Source: Burkholderiales bacterium (GTDB lineage Bacteria; Pseudomonadota; Gammaproteobacteria; Burkholderiales; Burkholderiaceae_B). Taken from it: DNA of 48,460 nt. The translations under genes were made by a program, and so were the position numbers. A model generated the notes under the pieces. The model was not told the DNA's origin. It did not search any database and was given only the letters and a program-made list of their open reading frames with translations. Below, piece after piece: positions 10,519 to 20,470 of this stretch. Within the stretch, counting starts at the first letter, position 1. The number at the start of each line of letters is the position of its first letter. The stretch spans positions 1 to 48,460 of the forward strand of contig JAJTDO010000003.1 of the NCBI GenBank assembly GCA_021300475.1. The letters run 5' to 3'.

Positions 10519-11136
10519 TCAGAACAAAGAATCTTGTTGTCTGGAAGTCAGTCTTGAAAATTCCGCTCGCACGCTGATTCTTCTCGGTCCTTCAAAAACC
10601 TCAATCGACATGCCAGCTTTAATTTTTCCCACGGTCAGCACTTTTAAGTACCATCCGCAATTGCCTTGTTGAACCATGTGCTTAGAGGCGAATTTATAGC
10701 CCATTCGAGCGTTGAATTTAAAGCAGGGTTCGCGGGGTTGGGTGACGGACAACAAAACATCGCCGATTCGTATTTTGTCACCGATAAAAATTTCGTTTTC
10801 CAGCAAGCCGCTGCAGGTCAGGTTTTCTCCTAAGCCACCGAATTCAAGTGCTGGTGTTTCGATGTTTTCCTTGCTGCGTTGCTGCCGCCAAAAATCATAA
10901 TGCTCTTGGGGCATCATGTAAATCGCTTTGTCGATGCCGCCATGCACAGTGGGGTCGGCAACCTCGTCTCCTATCAATCCAAGCGTTCCAGTCTCAACCC
11001 AGTTTGGTTCGTTCAGATCACTGATGGCGCTTTTTTTGATGGCCGATACAATTCGACCGACGTTACCGGTGGTTTGTTTCACAAACAAGGGGGCCACTTT
11101 GCCCACACTGATGGCGATGAGCTTTAATTCGTTCAT
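10519..11136 (-). CDS. MOSC domain-containing protein (YiiM-like)
   Basis: MOSC domains bind molybdenum cofactor through a conserved Cys and act in molybdo-sulfur chemistry; YiiM-type members are linked to detoxification of N-hydroxylated compounds. The 205-residue protein shows DPTVHGGIDKAIYMMPQEHY (61-80), GGLGENLT (100-107), and the QPREPCFKFNARMG stretch with the expected Cys at 138. A single-domain, cytosolic form is inferred because no other domain or signal is present. It is transcribed against its left neighbour and divergently from pckG. The substrate is unknown. Confidence 0.88.
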   Translation of the reverse strand: MNELKLIAISVGKVAPLFVKQTTGNVGRIVSAIKKSAISDLNEPNWVETGTLGLIGDEVADPTVHGGIDKAIYMMPQEHYDFWRQQRSKENIETPALEFGGLGENLTCSGLLENEIFIGDKIRIGDVLLSVTQPREPCFKFNARMGYKFASKHMVQQGNCGWYLKVLTVGKIKAGMSIEVFEGPRRISVRAEFSRLTSRQQDSLF

Positions 11137-11222
11137 TTCAGGCTTTACAAACGTTTATATTTCAGTAACTTGGTGCACTTTTAGCGTACGAACCGACGTG
11201 TTTATACGCCAATGTAACCGGC

Positions 11223-11250
11223 TTGTCATGTTACTATATTGGTCTATATT
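11223..11250 (+). promoter_or_regulatory. Likely pckG promoter
   Basis: TTGTCA at 11223-11228 is followed after 16 nt by TATATT at 11245-11250. A second TATATT at 11235-11240 is an alternative -10. The leader to the pckG ATG would be about 118 nt. Confidence 0.5.
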
Positions 11251-11374
11251 AAAAATGGCTTAGACCATCATTGGCCCACGAGACGGGTATGTCTGGCAGT
11301 CTTGCTTTCTCAAGGCAACTTCTACCCGTTCTGGCGATGCTTTGCAGAATTCTATTGTCCCGGAGGTAACCCTC

Positions 11375-13213
11375 ATGAACGCTGTGCTTTCCAACACAAG
11401 CCAGTCAATCCCATCTTTCGTTAAACACCCTGCGTTAATTGCATGGGTTCAGGAAGTGGCCGCTTTAACTCAGCCAGACCAGATTTTTTGGTGTGACGGC
11501 ACTCAGGAAGAATACGATCTTCTTTGTGCTGCAATGGTGAAGTCTGGAACCTTGCGCCGTTTAAATGACGCCAAGCGACCAAACTCTTATCTGGCGTGGT
11601 CTGATCCGTCTGACGTGGCCCGCGTGGAAGACAGAACCTACATTTGCTCTGAAACGCCGGAATTAGCAGGTCCGACAAACAATTGGATTGCGCCGGCCGA
11701 AATGCGTGGCACGCTCAATGGCTTGTTTACCGGTTGCATGAAAGGCCGCACCTTGTACGTCGTGCCGTTTTCAATGGGCCCCTTGGGCAGCCCGATTGCG
11801 CACATCGGCGTTGAGTTGAGCGATTCTCCGTACGTGGCTGTGAACATGCGCTTGATGACGCGCATGGGTAAAGCGGTTTATGACGTGTTGGGAACAGATG
11901 GTGAATATGTTCCTTGCGTTCACACAGTTGGTAAGCCGCTGGCAGCCGGTGAAAAAGACGTATCTTGGCCGTGCAACCCCACAAAATACATTGTTCATTT
12001 TCCTGAAACCAGAGAGATCTGGTCATACGGCTCCGGTTACGGCGGCAACGCATTGTTGGGCAAAAAATGCTTTGCCCTGCGTATTGCATCAACTATGGGA
12101 CGCGATCAAGGTTGGCTGGCCGAACACATGCTGATCCTCGGCGTTACATCCCCTGAGGGCAAGAAACACCACATTGCCGCAGCATTTCCGTCTGCCTGCG
12201 GGAAAACTAATTTTGCAATGTTAATTCCTCCAAAGTCTTTTGCGGGTTGGAAAGTCACCACAATTGGTGACGACATAGCCTGGATCAAACCCGGAGCAGA
12301 TGGCCGCCTTTACGCCATTAACCCGGAAGCGGGATATTTTGGCGTTGCCCCGGGCACCAATGACAAAACCAACTCAAACTGCATGGCCTCGCTCAAAGAG
12401 AATGTGCTGTTTACAAACGTTGCACTGACAGACGACGGTGATGTTTGGTGGGAAGGAATGACCAAGGAAGCGCCCGCTCACCTCATCGACTGGACGGGTC
12501 AGGACTGGACGCCTGATTGCGGTCGGAAGGCAGCACATCCAAATGCACGCTTCACAGTCGCAGCCGCTCAGAACCCGGTCATTGACGAAAATTGGGACAA
12601 TCCCGAAGGTGTGGCAATTGACGCTTTCATTTTTGGCGGTCGTAGGTCCACAACCGTGCCCTTGGTAACACAAGCCAGAGACTGGGTTGAGGGCGTGTAC
12701 ATGGCCGCAACCATGGGCTCTGAAACCACTGCTGCCGCCGCTGGCCAGCAAGGCATTGTCAGGCGCGATCCGTTCGCAATGTTGCCGTTTTGTGGTTACA
12801 ACATGTCAGACTATTTCAATCATTGGCTGGAATTGGGCAAGAAGTTGTCTGCTTCGTCGGCCAAGTTGCCAGGTATTTTCTGTGTGAATTGGTTCAGAAC
12901 AGACGAAAACGGCAAGTTTGTGTGGCCTGGTTTCGGGGAAAACATGCGCGTCTTGAAGTGGATGCTGGAGCGTATTGAAGGCAAGGCCAGCGGTGTTGAT
13001 CATGTGTTTGGGACCTCTCCTTCTTACGCTGATTTGTCTTGGGATGGGCTTGAGTTTACCCAAGCTCAATTTGATATGATCACATCCATCGACAAATCGG
13101 CTTGGATTACAGAGTTCGGTCTGCATGAAGAACTGTTTCAGAAGCTGAGCCACCACCTGCCGGTGCAGTTGAAGGAAACCAAAGCCAAGCTTGAGGGTCG
13201 CCTCGCAGCTTGA
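11375..13213 (+). CDS. pckG: Phosphoenolpyruvate carboxykinase (GTP)
   Basis: This enzyme converts oxaloacetate and GTP to phosphoenolpyruvate, GDP and CO2, the entry step of gluconeogenesis from organic acids. The 612-residue length and motifs are those of the GTP-dependent family: the P-loop [26 protein letters not shown], the [11 protein letters not shown] stretch, and [13 protein letters not shown] chose the ATG at 11375, which follows a CGGAGG ribosome binding site; an in-frame ATG 11 codons upstream lacks one. The gene stands alone with its own promoter and a strong terminator. It suits an organism growing on acetate, fatty or other organic acids, consistent with the storage-lipid genes on the right. 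Confidence 0.97.
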   Translation: MNAVLSNTSQSIPSFVKHPALIAWVQEVAALTQPDQIFWCDGTQEEYDLLCAAMVKSGTLRRLNDAKRPNSYLAWSDPSDVARVEDRTYICSETPELAGPTNNWIAPAEMRGTLNGLFTGCMKGRTLYVVPFSMGPLGSPIAHIGVELSDSPYVAVNMRLMTRMGKAVYDVLGTDGEYVPCVHTVGKPLAAGEKDVSWPCNPTKYIVHFPETREIWSYGSGYGGNALLGKKCFALRIASTMGRDQGWLAEHMLILGVTSPEGKKHHIAAAFPSACGKTNFAMLIPPKSFAGWKVTTIGDDIAWIKPGADGRLYAINPEAGYFGVAPGTNDKTNSNCMASLKENVLFTNVALTDDGDVWWEGMTKEAPAHLIDWTGQDWTPDCGRKAAHPNARFTVAAAQNPVIDENWDNPEGVAIDAFIFGGRRSTTVPLVTQARDWVEGVYMAATMGSETTAAAAGQQGIVRRDPFAMLPFCGYNMSDYFNHWLELGKKLSASSAKLPGIFCVNWFRTDENGKFVWPGFGENMRVLKWMLERIEGKASGVDHVFGTSPSYADLSWDGLEFTQAQFDMITSIDKSAWITEFGLHEELFQKLSHHLPVQLKETKAKLEGRLAA

Positions 13214-13236
13214 CCTTGATTTCGTGTTTTAAGAAT

Positions 13237-13261
13237 GGGGCGCTTAGGCGCCCTTTTTTTT
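13237..13261 (+). terminator. Rho-independent terminator of pckG
   Basis: GGGCGC (13238-13243), TTAG loop, GCGCCC (13248-13253), then eight Ts. It starts 24 nt after the pckG stop. Confidence 0.92.
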
Positions 13262-13300
13262 GCCTTTAAATTCGCTTGACCACAAAGAATGGAAGTTCCT

Positions 13301-14098
13301 ATGGAATTTGACTTTACTGCGTATTTGGTACTGTTTGCTGGTGCCTTCTTTGCAGGCCTTGTAGATTCCATGGCAGGTGGCGGCGGCCTGATACAAATTC
13401 CCTCTTTACTTCATGTGTTGGGCGCAAGTTCTTATCCTTTGGTGTTTGGAACCAACAAGCTGTCGTCGATTGTGGGTACAGTCGGTGCCGCGGTTCGCTA
13501 TGCTAAAGGCTTGAAACTGCCGCTTAATGCCATCGTGCCGGCAAGCTTGGGTGCGCTGGTATTTGCATATCTTGGCTCGCTTGCGGTGACTTATGTCTCT
13601 GCGGCCATTCTGACATTGCTTGTTCCGGTATTACTGAGTGGGGTTGCGATATACACTTACCGCAATAAGCGCTTGGGCTTTACACATCAGCCTAAACTGT
13701 TTGGCCTCAAGGAACGTGCTTACGCTTTCGGGATGGGAGCGGTTGTGGGTTTTTATGATGGTTTTTTTGGTCCTGGTACAGGGAGTTTTCTGATGCTGGG
13801 TTTTGTAACGCTCTTTGGGTTTGATTTTTTGGTCGCGACTGCGAGCGCGAAAATTGTGAATGTCGTCTGTAATGCGGCTTCCTTGGCCTTGTTCTACCCG
13901 GCAGGCTTCGTCTTGGTAGGCTTGGGTTTGGGCATGAGCGTCTTCAATCTGTTGGGCTCGACGGTGGGTTCAAGCCTTGCGCTTACACATGGTGCTCCCT
14001 TGGTTCGCAGGGTTTTGTTGGTTGTAGTCAGCGCGCTGATCGTTAAGACGGGTATTTCTGCGTACGGTCCTTTTCTTCATGGCTGGTTAATCCGTTAA
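13301..14098 (+). CDS. Sulfite exporter TauE/SafE family (TSUP) membrane protein
   Basis: TSUP proteins are integral membrane transporters, several of which move sulfite, sulfonates or other small organosulfur or carboxylate anions. The 265-residue protein has about eight hydrophobic segments and two related halves. The first half carries the family signature AGLVDSMAGGGGLIQIPSL and GTNKLSSI; the second repeats it as GFYDGFFGPGTGSFLMLGF and ATASAKIVN. I chose the ATG at 13301, which has GGAAG five nt upstream; an ATG at 13289 adds four residues without a ribosome binding site. The substrate cannot be told from the sequence. It is monocistronic, between the pckG terminator and the mnmG promoter. 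Confidence 0.88.
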   Translation: MEFDFTAYLVLFAGAFFAGLVDSMAGGGGLIQIPSLLHVLGASSYPLVFGTNKLSSIVGTVGAAVRYAKGLKLPLNAIVPASLGALVFAYLGSLAVTYVSAAILTLLVPVLLSGVAIYTYRNKRLGFTHQPKLFGLKERAYAFGMGAVVGFYDGFFGPGTGSFLMLGFVTLFGFDFLVATASAKIVNVVCNAASLALFYPAGFVLVGLGLGMSVFNLLGSTVGSSLALTHGAPLVRRVLLVVVSALIVKTGISAYGPFLHGWLIR

Positions 14099-14130
14099 AC
14101 TCAAAATCGGCTGTTTATATTTTCAAGCGA

Positions 14131-14146
14131 TGTTTCACGTGAAACA
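14131..14146. promoter_or_regulatory. parS: parS site 1 (ParB-binding palindrome)
   Basis: TGTTTCACGTGAAACA is a perfect 16-bp palindrome identical to the parS sequence bound by ParB in many bacteria. It lies in the gap before mnmG, 2.7 kb from parA. Confidence 0.95.
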
Positions 14147-14168
14147 TTGGATTCTGAGGAAATATTCC

Positions 14169-14197
14169 TTCACCCCCATCCTCCAAACGCCTATAAT
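14169..14197 (+). promoter_or_regulatory. Promoter of mnmG-rsmG-parA-parB
   Basis: A perfect TATAAT at 14192-14197 lies 17 nt after TTCACC (14169-14174, four of six matches to TTGACA). It starts 23 bp after parS site 1, so spreading of ParB from that site could influence it. Confidence 0.7.
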
Positions 14198-14232
14198 CGC
14201 CGCTCTGAGTAAATCTGTTGTTTGGTGAAAAA

Positions 14233-16164
14233 ATGCTGTTTCCTGATCGTTTTGATGTCATTGTAGTGGGTGGTGGGCATGCTGGTACGGAGGCCGCACT
14301 CGTCAGTGCAAGAATGGGAAGAAAAACACTCTTGCTAACGCATAACATCGAAACGCTGGGTCAGATGTCTTGCAACCCTTCGATAGGTGGTATCGGCAAG
14401 GGCCACTTGGTCAAGGAAGTTGATGCCCTTGGTGGTGCCATGGCATTGGCAACAGATGAGTCTGGTATACAGTTTCGCATCCTCAATAGTTCGAAGGGGC
14501 CAGCTGTCAGGGCCACGCGGGCCCAAGCGGACCGTGTGTTGTATCGCCAAGCCATTCGCAAACAGTTGGAAAATCAAGAGAATCTCTGGTTGTTTCAGCA
14601 ACCGGTGGACGATCTCATGGTTAGAAATGACCGTATCTGTGGCGCTGTCACCCAGATAGGTCTTAAGTTTGAGGCCGACGCAGTTGTTCTCACGGCCGGT
14701 ACTTTTTTGAATGGCCTGATTCATGTGGGGCTTCAAAATTACGCTGCCGGCAGGGCTGGAGACCCTCCAGCCATTTCATTGGGGCAGCGGCTTAAAGAAT
14801 TGAGTCTTCCTCAGGGTCGCTTAAAAACCGGGACGCCTCCTCGCATCGACGGCAGATCAATCGATTTTTCTGTAATGCAAGAGCAGCCTGGAGACTTGGA
14901 TCCGGTTCCGGTTTTTTCGTACCGCGGTTCAGTCGACATGCATCCTCAGCAACTGCCCTGCTGGATCACCCATACAAATCTAAGAACGCATGACATCATT
15001 CGTGGTGGTCTGGACAGAAGCCCTATGTACACCGGTGTTATTGAAGGTGTGGGCCCTCGATATTGCCCTTCTATTGAAGACAAAATTCACCGCTTTGCGG
15101 ACAAAGATTCCCATCAAATTTTTTTGGAGCCCGAGGGCTTAAGCACGCATGAGTTTTACCCCAATGGAGTCTCAACCAGCCTTCCCTTTGATATCCAGCT
15201 GGATTTGATTCATTCCATACGTGGACTTGAGAACGCTCACATTTTGCGCCCTGGCTATGCCATTGAATACGATTATTTTGATCCTCGTGGCCTGAAGAGT
15301 TCCTTTGAATCCAAGTCCATTGAGGGGCTGTTTTTTGCTGGACAAATCAACGGAACCACAGGCTATGAAGAGGCCGCAGCGCAGGGTCTCTTTGCGGGCA
15401 TTAATGCAGCCTTGTTTTCACAAGGCAAGCCTGCTTGGTTACCTCGTCGCGACGAAGCCTATTTGGGCGTGTTGATTGATGACCTGGTCACGATGGGTGT
15501 TACTGAGCCCTATCGTATGTTTACCAGTCGTGCAGAGTATCGTCTCAGCCTGCGTGAAGACAATGCCGATGCCCGTCTGACAGAGTTCGGACGCGAGTTG
15601 GGTTGTGTGGGCGATGCACAGTGGGCTTTGTTCTCTGAGAAAAGAGAATCGGTTGAGCGCGAGACCCAGCGTTTGCGATCAACTTGGGTGAATCCAAGAA
15701 TGTTTGAGCCAGCCGAGATGTCGCGGGTTTTTGGGCAAGCGCTCGAGCGTGAATACCCATTGTCTGACCTGTTGAAGCGTCCCGACGTCACCTATCATTC
15801 GCTTATGAGCCTTCAGAAATCAGACGGTTCGTCTGTGTCTGAAACTTCCTTGGATGGTGTACCAGCGTCTCAGGTTGAGATTGAGGTTAAATACGAAGGT
15901 TATGTTGCCAGACAGCGTCAGGAAATTGCCAAGCAGTTGAATCATGAAACAACCCGAATTCCTGATGCCTTGGTATTTGCTGAGGTCAGGGGGCTTAGTA
16001 AGGAGGTTATGCAAAAGCTTGATGCAAACCGCCCCGAAACCTTGGGTCAGGCATCCAGAATTTCCGGGGTAACACCTGCTGCAGTTTCTTTGTTGATCGT
16101 GCACATTAAAAAACTGAATATGTTGGCAGGTACAAAGGTACAGGCCAAAGAGTCCGCGGCCTAA
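14233..16164 (+). CDS. mnmG: tRNA uridine-5-carboxymethylaminomethyl(34) synthesis enzyme MnmG
   Basis: MnmG is the FAD-binding partner of MnmE in wobble-uridine modification of tRNA. The 643-residue protein opens with the dinucleotide-binding motif [20 protein letters not shown]. Further family signatures are [33 protein letters not shown], and [21 protein letters not shown]. The ATG at 14233 gives the standard N-terminus; an upstream TTG at 14218 is less likely. rsmG overlaps the stop codon. The mnmE and mnmG genes flank the origin region on the same replichore, separated by 4.7 kb. Confidence 0.98.
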   Translation: MLFPDRFDVIVVGGGHAGTEAALVSARMGRKTLLLTHNIETLGQMSCNPSIGGIGKGHLVKEVDALGGAMALATDESGIQFRILNSSKGPAVRATRAQADRVLYRQAIRKQLENQENLWLFQQPVDDLMVRNDRICGAVTQIGLKFEADAVVLTAGTFLNGLIHVGLQNYAAGRAGDPPAISLGQRLKELSLPQGRLKTGTPPRIDGRSIDFSVMQEQPGDLDPVPVFSYRGSVDMHPQQLPCWITHTNLRTHDIIRGGLDRSPMYTGVIEGVGPRYCPSIEDKIHRFADKDSHQIFLEPEGLSTHEFYPNGVSTSLPFDIQLDLIHSIRGLENAHILRPGYAIEYDYFDPRGLKSSFESKSIEGLFFAGQINGTTGYEEAAAQGLFAGINAALFSQGKPAWLPRRDEAYLGVLIDDLVTMGVTEPYRMFTSRAEYRLSLREDNADARLTEFGRELGCVGDAQWALFSEKRESVERETQRLRSTWVNPRMFEPAEMSRVFGQALEREYPLSDLLKRPDVTYHSLMSLQKSDGSSVSETSLDGVPASQVEIEVKYEGYVARQRQEIAKQLNHETTRIPDALVFAEVRGLSKEVMQKLDANRPETLGQASRISGVTPAAVSLLIVHIKKLNMLAGTKVQAKESAA

Positions 16165-16841
16165 TGATGAGTGCATCACAATTGGATGATGTTTCACGTG
16201 AAACATGTAGGGTATCGTTGTTTAGGGGGGCTGAGTCCCTAGGGGTTGCGCTTTCTGCTGAGAATTGCAACCGACTGTTAAACTATTTGGATCTGCTGCT
16301 CAAGTGGAATCGCGTTTATAACCTTACCTCTATTCGCAATATACCGGATATGGTCAGCCTTCATTTGTTGGACTCTATGTCTGTATTGCCCGCCCTGGAT
16401 GTGCTGTCAAAAGACGCTCCAGTACGGTTGCTGGATATCGGTGCTGGCGCGGGCCTTCCGGGTTTGGTGTTGGCTTCTTTGCGACCTGATTGGTCTGTAA
16501 CGCTGATTGATGCGGTACAAAAAAAAGCCGCTTTCATGACGCAGGCCATTGGTGAACTGGGGCTTAAAAATTGCCGTGCCGTACATGGCAGAGTTGAACA
16601 GCACACCAATACTCAAAAATACAATCTTATTGTTTCCCGGGCATTTTCTGATATTTCTCTTTTTGCGAGATTGGCTTCTGATCAACTGGAAGCTGATGGT
16701 TTTTTGTGCGCTATGCGGGGAAAAATCGATGCGAATTTGACCATGCCTACGGGCTGGGAAGAACATTTGTTTTCCAAGTTGGTAATTCCAGATGTCAGTG
16801 CTGAACGACATCTGATTGTTTTGAGATCTTTGAAAGGTTAG
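16164..16841 (+). CDS. rsmG: 16S rRNA (guanine(527)-N(7))-methyltransferase
   Basis: RsmG methylates N7 of G527 in 16S rRNA using S-adenosylmethionine. The 225-residue protein has the SAM-binding motif LLDIGAGAGLPGLVLASLRP (about 88-107), the following acidic LIDAVQKKAAFM segment, and VSRAF in the active-site region. The start overlaps the mnmG stop (TAATGATG): either ATG at 16164 or 16167 fits. Codons 9-14 (Asp-Val-Ser-Arg-Glu-Thr) are made by a parS palindrome, so the N-terminal sequence is constrained by chromosome segregation. parA starts 7 bp after the stop. Confidence 0.97.
   Translation: MMSASQLDDVSRETCRVSLFRGAESLGVALSAENCNRLLNYLDLLLKWNRVYNLTSIRNIPDMVSLHLLDSMSVLPALDVLSKDAPVRLLDIGAGAGLPGLVLASLRPDWSVTLIDAVQKKAAFMTQAIGELGLKNCRAVHGRVEQHTNTQKYNLIVSRAFSDISLFARLASDQLEADGFLCAMRGKIDANLTMPTGWEEHLFSKLVIPDVSAERHLIVLRSLKG
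16190..16205. promoter_or_regulatory. parS: parS site 2, inside rsmG
   Basis: A second perfect TGTTTCACGTGAAACA, within the first 14 codons of rsmG, encodes Val-Ser-Arg-Glu-Thr there. It is 2,059 bp from site 1 and about 640 bp before parA. Confidence 0.95.
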
Positions 16842-16848
16842 CCTGCGC

Positions 16849-17613
16849 ATGGCCAAGATATTTTGTGTCGCAAATCAAAAAGGGGGCGTGGGTAAAACTA
16901 CAACCACCGTCAATCTGGCCGCAGGTTTGGCAGATAAGGGGCAGCGGGTTTTGTTGGTCGACCTTGATCCGCAAGGCAATGCCACCATGGGTTCGGGGGT
17001 GGACAAGAGAGATCTTGAGATGTCCGTGTATGAAGTCCTGATTGATCAAGCACCGGTTTCAGAGGTCATTTGCAGGGGCGTGGGTGTTTCCTACGACGTG
17101 CTTCCAACGAATCGTGACTTGGCCGGTGCAGAGATTGAACTCGTTGATTCCGAGGGACGTGAAACGCGTCTTTCAAAGGCGTTGGCCCCAGTGTTGGATC
17201 AATACGATTTTATTTTGATCGATTGCCCGCCCTCTTTATCGCTGCTGACGCTGAATGGTTTGTGCTGTGCCCACGGCGTGATTATTCCCATGCAGTGTGA
17301 ATATTACGCATTGGAAGGCCTCAGTGATCTGGTCAATAGCATCAAGCAGGTCTGCGCGAATTTGAACGCAAACTTGTCCATTATCGGTTTGCTGCGGGTG
17401 ATGTTTGACCCCCGTATAACGCTTTCCAATCAGGTATCTGCCCAGTTGGAGGCTCATTTCGGCAGCAAGGTGTTTAAAACGGTTATACCGCGCAATGTAA
17501 GGCTCGCAGAGGCGCCCAGCTACGGTTTGCCCGGAGTTGTCTTTGATCGTTCCAGCAAGGGCGCCCAGGCGTACATATCCTTTGCAGAAGAGATGATTGC
17601 TCGCGTCAAGTGA
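16849..17613 (+). CDS. parA: Chromosome partitioning ATPase ParA (Soj)
   Basis: ParA is the Walker-type ATPase that moves ParB-parS complexes and so segregates newly replicated origins. The 254-residue protein has the deviant Walker A motif QKGGVGKTTTTVNLAAGLAD near the N-terminus, the LVDLDPQGNAT motif, and FILIDCPPSLSLL. Its short length, without an N-terminal DNA-binding extension, is that of chromosomal rather than plasmid ParA. It sits in the conserved mnmG-rsmG-parA-parB order, 33 bp before parB, with two parS sites nearby. Confidence 0.97.
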   Translation: MAKIFCVANQKGGVGKTTTTVNLAAGLADKGQRVLLVDLDPQGNATMGSGVDKRDLEMSVYEVLIDQAPVSEVICRGVGVSYDVLPTNRDLAGAEIELVDSEGRETRLSKALAPVLDQYDFILIDCPPSLSLLTLNGLCCAHGVIIPMQCEYYALEGLSDLVNSIKQVCANLNANLSIIGLLRVMFDPRITLSNQVSAQLEAHFGSKVFKTVIPRNVRLAEAPSYGLPGVVFDRSSKGAQAYISFAEEMIARVK

Positions 17614-17646
17614 TGTGCCGCGGCCAAAAAATACAAGGAGGGCATA

Positions 17647-18531
17647 ATGAGTGCCATAAAAAAAAGTAAGGGTTTAGGCAGGGGGCTTGAGGCTTTGCTG
17701 GGTCCAACTGTAAAAGATGAGCCCGCCGAGGGTGGCGAAATGGTCCAGCAAATGCCGGTAAAGCTGGTGCAGGCTGGGAAATACCAGCCTAGAAGCCGTA
17801 TGGATGAATCTGCATTGGCTGAGTTGGCGGACTCAATTCGCAGCCAGGGGGTGATGCAGCCCATACTCGTTCGCTCCATTGCTGCGAATAAGTATGAAAT
17901 TATTGCCGGTGAGCGCCGTTTTCGTGCTTCCCAACTTGCGGGTCTGACCGAGGTTCCCGTCATTGTCAGGAAGGTGGCCGATGAAGCCGCACTGGTCATG
18001 GCGTTGATTGAAAACATACAGCGCGAAGATTTGAATCCGCTTGAAGAAGCGCAAGGCCTGTCCCGTTTGATCAAGGAGTTTGGCCTGACACATGAACAGG
18101 CTGCCTCTGCGGTTGGTAAGTCGCGCAGTGCGACTTCCAATTTACTGCGACTTTTGGCGCTTGCTCCGCCGGTCCAAACAATGCTTCTCGCCGGTGACCT
18201 CGAAATGGGTCATGCGCGTGCATTGCTTGCGTTGGTTGCTGGTGATCAGGTGGGTGCCGCCCACGAGGTCATTAACCGACGCTTGAGCGTAAGGGACACG
18301 GAGCGTCTTGTGGCACTTCGCTTGACCCAGGCAGAAAAAACAAGGCCCAGAGCGCAGGTAACCTCTGTTGATATTACTCGCTTGCAAGACCGTCTGGCAG
18401 ACTGGATGGCCGCTGCGGTGCATTTAAAAAGCAACTCAAAAGGTGCGGGTCAGATCACCGTGAAATTTGGCTCTCTTGATGAGTTGGACGGCATCCTGGC
18501 CAAATGGCGATTTTCCGACGAAGAAGAGTAA
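17647..18531 (+). CDS. parB: Chromosome partitioning protein ParB (Spo0J)
   Basis: ParB binds parS, spreads along DNA as a CTP-dependent clamp, and nucleates the partition complex. The 294-residue protein starts with the basic ParA-interacting region SAIKKSKGLGRGLEALLG. It then has the N-terminal domain with the GERRFRASQLAGL motif (C-motif of the CTP-binding fold), an HTH around AASAVGKSRSATSNLLRLL, and a C-terminal dimerisation domain. A strong AAGGAGG precedes the ATG. Both palindromes that it should recognise are present (14131 and 16190). Confidence 0.97.
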   Translation: MSAIKKSKGLGRGLEALLGPTVKDEPAEGGEMVQQMPVKLVQAGKYQPRSRMDESALAELADSIRSQGVMQPILVRSIAANKYEIIAGERRFRASQLAGLTEVPVIVRKVADEAALVMALIENIQREDLNPLEEAQGLSRLIKEFGLTHEQAASAVGKSRSATSNLLRLLALAPPVQTMLLAGDLEMGHARALLALVAGDQVGAAHEVINRRLSVRDTERLVALRLTQAEKTRPRAQVTSVDITRLQDRLADWMAAAVHLKSNSKGAGQITVKFGSLDELDGILAKWRFSDEEE

Positions 18532-18845
18532 GCGCTTTTTGTAGATGCTTTCCTCTGATTCATGTTGTGAGTTAGTTTGACGAAAAAGGGCTAAAACGCT
18601 ACAATCGTCGGGTTTGCCAGAAATGAACTTTGCGCGCATTCCCACAAATAGGGAGTTTTTAAGAGTTGCAGAGATCCTTATCAAGCTCAATATTTTTAGG
18701 TTCGAGTTTTTAACTTCGGGCTTTTAAAAAAGACAGTTGAAGTAAATGTTTCAATGTTGTGAGCTAATAAAAAAATAGGTGCTTTTAAAAAGGGTCTGCA
18801 AAAAATTCGCAATCGAGTTAAGTTTGCGATTTGATTCTCTGATAT
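18532..18845. other. parB-atpI gap: atp promoter and long leader
   Basis: This 314-bp AT-rich stretch has no credible gene. It contains the atp promoter at 18577-18605 and then about 230 nt of leader. The leader includes several TTTTAA and GCTTTTAAAA-like tracts (near 18720 and 18781) and a 6-bp hairpin TCGCAA/TTGCGA (18807-18812/18824-18829) ending 16 nt before the atpI ATG. No terminator for parB is seen, so some read-through from parAB into atp is possible. Confidence 0.6.
18577..18605 (+). promoter_or_regulatory. Promoter of the atp operon
   Basis: TTGACG (18577-18582), a 17-nt spacer, and TACAAT (18600-18605): five of six matches in each hexamer. Transcription would begin near 18612. 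Confidence 0.8.
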
Positions 18846-19178
18846 ATGTGGAAAATAGTTGCTTTTCAGTGGTTGGTCGGTTCGGTTGTTAGCATTGGTT
18901 TGATGTGGGTTTCACCTGCTCATGCACTGTCTGCGTTGTGCGGTGTTTTATCGGTGGCCCTTCCCAGTTCAATGTTCGCCCTACGATTGTCGCTAGGTAA
19001 TGCAACCCCGATTGCCGGGGTGGGTACATTTCTGGTTGGTGAATTCTTGAAGATTGTTGCAACACTTGCATTGCTCGCCTTTTGTGCGAAGATCTATCCG
19101 GGGCTCGTCTGGTGGTCGATGTTGATTGCCGTGATTGCAACAATTAAGAGCTACTTTTTAACATTCCTTCTGAAATAG
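18846..19178 (+). CDS. atpI: ATP synthase subunit I
   Basis: AtpI is a small membrane protein thought to help assemble the c-ring; it is the usual, poorly conserved first gene of proteobacterial atp operons. The 110-residue protein has four hydrophobic segments and little else. The ATG at 18846 has no good ribosome binding site, which fits the low AtpI expression known in other bacteria. Identity rests on size, topology and position directly before atpB, 3 bp away. Confidence 0.88.
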   Translation: MWKIVAFQWLVGSVVSIGLMWVSPAHALSALCGVLSVALPSSMFALRLSLGNATPIAGVGTFLVGEFLKIVATLALLAFCAKIYPGLVWWSMLIAVIATIKSYFLTFLLK

Positions 19179-19181
19179 CAC

Positions 19182-20045
19182 ATGTCTACAGCCGCAGAAC
19201 AAACGAGTGGCCCAACGCCCTCAAGCTACATTCAGCACCACCTGACTCATTTTCAATCTGAGCATCAGCACAGCATCGTCGATTTTTCAATTATCAATTA
19301 CGACACGGTGTTCTATTCGCTGCTCGCAGGTATTGCTGCCGTTATGTTTTTAAGGTTTGCCGCCGTTCGCGCCACATCCGGAGTGCCTGGTCGTTTCCAG
19401 TCGCTAGTTGAGATGTTGGTTGAAATGGTTGAGGAGCAGTCAAAAGCAATCGTCCATGGCGACCGCTCTTTTATCGCTCCCTTGGCGCTCACGGTGTTTA
19501 TGTGGGTCGCGTTCATGAATGCGCTCGATTTACTGCCCCTTGACCTGGTTCCCAGTATCTGGGAGCGAATTGCCCCCATGGTTGGTGTCGATCCATCTCA
19601 TGCTTACATGCGGATTGTTCCTTCGGCCGACTTGAACGGTACCATGGGCATTGCCTTGGGTGTTCTTATTCTTATGTTGTACTACAACCTGAAGATCAAA
19701 GGTCTGGGCGGTTTTGTACATGAGTTGTTTTGTGCGCCCTTCGGTTCTAACCCGTTGCTTTGGGCTCCTAACTTTATTTTGAACTTGATTGAGTTTGCAG
19801 CGAAAACAGTTTCTTTGGGCATGCGACTTTTCGGCAACATGTACGCTGGCGAGTTGGTGTTCATGCTGATCGCTCTGCTGGGTTCTGCCGCTGCGCTGAC
19901 CGGTGGGGGTGCTCTGGCGTTCGTGGGGCATGTTCTGGCTGGTTCTGTGTGGGCAATATTCCACATTCTGATTGTTTTGCTTCAGGCCTTCATTTTCATG
20001 ATGCTCACTTTGATCTACATTGGTCAGGCGCACCAGGGTCACTGA
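19182..20045 (+). CDS. atpB: F1Fo ATP synthase subunit a
   Basis: Subunit a forms the two half-channels for protons in Fo. The 287-residue protein has a long N-terminal hydrophilic extension, then membrane helices. The conserved [14 protein letters not shown] carries the essential Arg that faces the c-ring carboxylate, and the last helix is [21 protein letters not shown]. The ATG lies 3 bp after atpI, pointing to coupling. No features of sodium-translocating enzymes are seen. Confidence 0.97.
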   Translation: MSTAAEQTSGPTPSSYIQHHLTHFQSEHQHSIVDFSIINYDTVFYSLLAGIAAVMFLRFAAVRATSGVPGRFQSLVEMLVEMVEEQSKAIVHGDRSFIAPLALTVFMWVAFMNALDLLPLDLVPSIWERIAPMVGVDPSHAYMRIVPSADLNGTMGIALGVLILMLYYNLKIKGLGGFVHELFCAPFGSNPLLWAPNFILNLIEFAAKTVSLGMRLFGNMYAGELVFMLIALLGSAAALTGGGALAFVGHVLAGSVWAIFHILIVLLQAFIFMMLTLIYIGQAHQGH

Positions 20046-20099
20046 TTGCTCACAGCTTTTCGGGGGTGGGCTGCCCTCTAAACGGCCCTAACTCAACAG

Positions 20100-20399
<300 letters not shown>

Positions 20400-20470
20400 T
20401 TCGTCAAATTATTCCTTCGTTTGACTCACGCGCAGCCAGTTCAAGTTGCGCGTTTTAAAGGGAAAACACC

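Noticed and set aside
14115-14348. Minus-strand frame beginning Met-Phe-His-Val-Lys-His, seen again at 15820-16206
   Set aside because: Both result from the parS palindromes read in another frame; there is no gene signal.
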